Source: Hydrogenophaga sp. Root209 (GTDB lineage: Bacteria; Pseudomonadota; Gammaproteobacteria; Burkholderiales; Burkholderiaceae_C). From it: a stretch of 64,000 bases of DNA. The stretch spans positions 216,608-280,607 of the forward strand of contig NZ_LMIE01000033.1 of the NCBI RefSeq assembly GCF_001428625.1, written 5' to 3'. The position numbers were made by a program, and so were the translations under genes. Within the stretch, counting starts at the first letter, position 1; each line of letters starts with the position of its first letter. The notes beneath the pieces are model-generated. The model was not told the origin of the DNA. It was given only the letters and a program-made list of their open reading frames with translations, and did not search any database. Positions 62,254 through 64,000 of the stretch are shown here, in pieces.

Positions 62254-63489
62254 TCATGCCTGCACAAGGCCTGCGGACGCCAGGACGCGCCGCACTTCCT
62301 GTCGCTGCATTCCTACCATGGCCGCAAGCTCATTGAACTTGCCTTGAGTGATCTCCTCGCGCCGGTTTGCTTCGAGGGCTAGCCCTAGGAAGCGACGCCG
62401 AAACTCGTCACGCGAGTCGCGTGCGTTGGCTGAGACATCAGCGGCGAGGAAGTCGGCCATGGCTTTGCCTGCGCCTGAGTCCTCTTGCGACTTCAGGTGC
62501 TGAAATTCGCGCTCATCAATCAGCCGCAGATTCTTCAAGCGATACAACGCCGAAATACGACTGACGCCAAAGTGATGCGCCAGCAGCGCCACGTCGTACA
62601 ACTGGATGTCCTGACTACCCGGCGCTGAGCGCTGTTCGACCTGCACCACGTCGGTTTCATCGAAGACAGCCATCTGCGCACGACTGGCCCCACCCTTGCC
62701 CAGAGACTGTACGAACAGGGCTACGCCTTCGGCCGGCATCATGAACTCCGCCGCGAAGGCGTTTGCCCGAACTTCTAGCAGGTCTGACCGGTTTTCGGCA
62801 CGACTGATCGCACCGGATCGATCCCGATCGATCAGCACGTGCGCATACTCGTGTGCCAAAGAGAAGCGGCGTCGCAGCGCGGAATGATCGCGGTTGATGA
62901 CAACGAAGATGCCGATCTTGTTGTCCCACAAGGTCAGCCCGGAAATGTTGTCAGGCAGGGACACCATGCCGGTACGCACCCCCTGCGATTCGAACACTTC
63001 GACCAAGTCGCCGACCGGGGCAACGCCCATTCCTAGGCGCTGGCGATCGTCCAACGCCACCCGCTGGCCCTGTTGGATCGCATCCCATCGAGACTTTGCC
63101 ATAGGCAGTTCGTAGGTCGCCGTGCGCAGCTGCGCACGGTCGATACCCAACAGCCGCTCCAGATTGGTCATCTCCCGCCCCAGGGCAAGGCTCTCCTGCA
63201 ACGCGTGCAGGAGTTCCGCCTGTTCGGCAAGCTGGGTTTCGCTGCGGAACAGGGCAGCCAACGCGTCCTGTTCGACAAACGCTTCGCTCAGGAACGATTT
63301 GATGTCTCGGCCAACGGTATAGGCAATGCGGTCGAGCTCGATGCTCGACACCGAGCGGTTGCCGGTCTCGATCTGGCTGATGGCGAGACGAGGCAGTTCC
63401 ACAGCCTCTCCCAGTTGCTCTTGGGTCAGGCCGCAACCGTCTCGGGCCGAACGGATGCGTCGCCCGAGCTCTTCTCTGGTGATTGGCAT
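62254..63489 (-). CDS. XRE-family regulator fused to ImmA/IrrE metallopeptidase
   Basis: A 411-aa protein, start ATG 63489 after GAGGAG. The N-terminal HTH (5-60, LTQEQLGEAVELPRLAISQIETG) is followed by a helical linker and a zinc metallopeptidase domain with HEYAH at 213-217 and the downstream NAFAAEFMMP glutamate. Such proteins (COG2856) cleave repressors upon stress or act as antitoxin-proteases. It is the first gene of a minus-strand series that runs PIN, DruA, 948-aa, 360-aa, DruE, so it may control the whole defence operon. Confidence 0.9.
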   Translation of the reverse strand: MPITREELGRRIRSARDGCGLTQEQLGEAVELPRLAISQIETGNRSVSSIELDRIAYTVGRDIKSFLSEAFVEQDALAALFRSETQLAEQAELLHALQESLALGREMTNLERLLGIDRAQLRTATYELPMAKSRWDAIQQGQRVALDDRQRLGMGVAPVGDLVEVFESQGVRTGMVSLPDNISGLTLWDNKIGIFVVINRDHSALRRRFSLAHEYAHVLIDRDRSGAISRAENRSDLLEVRANAFAAEFMMPAEGVALFVQSLGKGGASRAQMAVFDETDVVQVEQRSAPGSQDIQLYDVALLAHHFGVSRISALYRLKNLRLIDEREFQHLKSQEDSGAGKAMADFLAADVSANARDSRDEFRRRFLGLALEANRREEITQGKFNELAAMVGMQRQEVRRVLASAGLVQA

Positions 63490-63515
63490 GGCGATCTCCT
63501 CAGGTTGATGTACGC

Positions 63516-63548
63516 TTGCAATGATACCAAATCCATCTATACTTGGCA
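63516..63548 (+). promoter_or_regulatory. Candidate promoter with inverted repeat
   Basis: TTGCAA (63516-63521) and TATACT (63538-63543) are 16 bp apart, facing the small plus-strand gene. An inverted repeat TACCAA-12-TTGGCA (63525-63548) overlaps it. It lies between divergent genes, one of which encodes an XRE regulator, so it could be that regulator's operator. Confidence 0.4.
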
Positions 63549-63631
63549 ACAAACGGCATTTTGTGATCGACGAGTCCATCCCCCTCAGCCAGAGCGGCGC
63601 GCGCTGCGAGGCTGTCTTTCTAGGAGTTGAC

Positions 63632-63808
63632 ATGGCCAAGAACAAACCGATTGGTGACAACGCTCGAGTTGGCGCCGTCCGAGACCGCTCGCAGGTCTTC
63701 AATCCCCAGAACCAGACTTGGACCAAGCGTGACGCCAACACGGGGCGTTTTATGGATCAGAAGGCAGACGCCGACCCGTTCAAAGGGGTCCGCAAGGAAA
63801 AGAAGTGA
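63632..63808 (+). CDS. Small conserved protein of mobile elements (58 aa)
   Basis: A 58-aa basic protein; ATG 63632 follows AGGAG. The sequence, rich in K, R, D and N (AVRDRSQVFNPQNQTWTKRD, then GVRKEKK), is a well-known hypothetical type found next to defence and XRE genes, from memory. No function is known. It is divergent from the XRE-ImmA/IrrE gene. Confidence 0.75.
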   Translation: MAKNKPIGDNARVGAVRDRSQVFNPQNQTWTKRDANTGRFMDQKADADPFKGVRKEKK

Positions 63809-63898
63809 GCTGCTTGATCTATTCAAGTGGCGTCCTGTTGCGCACAGCCGCGCAGCCAGGCCAAAGGCTGACCGCTACCGATCCGCATCCACCCCTGA

Positions 63899-63945
63899 TG
63901 GCCACCCAAATTCCCCCGTCTATGGCCACCTCAAACTCCCCCACC
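63899..63945. repeat. Repeats resembling the end of an IS21-family element
   Basis: TGGCCACC followed by CAAATTCCCCC (63899-63917) recurs as TGGCCACC plus TCAAACTCCCCC (63923-63942). Repeated blocks of this form mark the ends of IS21-family elements known to me. The transposase genes would lie beyond the right edge of the window. This is a pattern call without an alignment. Confidence 0.4.
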
Positions 63946-64000
63946 TGAACTGATCGGGGATAGGGGTTTAACGCCGGCGTCGTCGGCACCTGTTGGCAGG

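Noticed and set aside
1-64000. CRISPR array
   Set aside because: No regularly spaced direct repeats of 25-40 bp were seen anywhere in the window.

Overview
The window reads as a large accessory region of a high-GC Burkholderiales bacterium, probably Comamonadaceae. The evidence is codon and base usage, a system I cytochrome c maturation cluster in beta-proteobacterial order, and the sequence of a tRNA-Val(CAC) remnant. Most of the window looks like one integrative and conjugative element (ICE). It starts at a 45-bp 3' half of tRNA-Val(CAC) (1983-2027) beside a tyrosine integrase and runs past the right edge. The matching tRNA end, relaxase and maintenance genes are not in view.

Layout: 1-1.98 kb holds a large uncharacterised membrane-associated protein outside the element. 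2-4.5 kb is the integrase, an AlpA-type regulator and two small element genes. 4.7-10 kb is a metabolic or signalling cargo: ArgP-like LysR, SSS-type permease, fatty acid desaturase, ACT-domain protein and a LuxR-type regulator with the autoinducer-pocket motif. 10.3-14.6 kb is a defence block of Gabija (gajA/gajB) and a divergent Shedu nuclease. 14.9-32.8 kb is metal and redox cargo. It holds a DsbA-like protein, a CadA-type P-ATPase, a complete ccmABCDEFGHI operon and an ACR3-like permease. A long minus-strand operon follows: CDF transporter, DUF3703, an SRPBCC-like protein, a CzcI-like protein, lspA, dsbB, dsbA, sco and ykuD. The divergent regulator is of the CadR/PbrR type. 33.2-48.9 kb is a VirB/VirD4 type IV secretion locus with accessory proteins (OmpA-like lipoprotein, LPD7, DUF1173).

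49.6-61.7 kb is a second defence block. It holds an uncharacterised HEPN-like gene and a four-gene Druantia-type operon: a DruA (DUF4338) protein, 948-aa and 360-aa proteins of uncertain type, and a 1,850-aa DruE helicase with a DUF1998-like end. Directly upstream on the same strand are an XRE-ImmA/IrrE protease gene and a PIN-like gene. The window ends with a small conserved gene and repeats that look like the end of an IS21-family element.

How the parts may work together (inference): two near-identical MerR-type promoters (15785-15815 and 32261-32291) suggest that one regulator controls both the P-ATPase and the long CDF-to-ykuD operon, linking metal efflux to envelope thiol and copper chaperone functions. 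The extra ccm set would mature c-type cytochromes under the same stress. Three known types of antiphage system plus a conjugation machine fit a self-transmissible resistance and defence island. The strongest candidates for something new are the mixed Druantia operon with its XRE-protease/PIN head, and the metal-redox operon under a MerR regulator that lacks the usual third cysteine.
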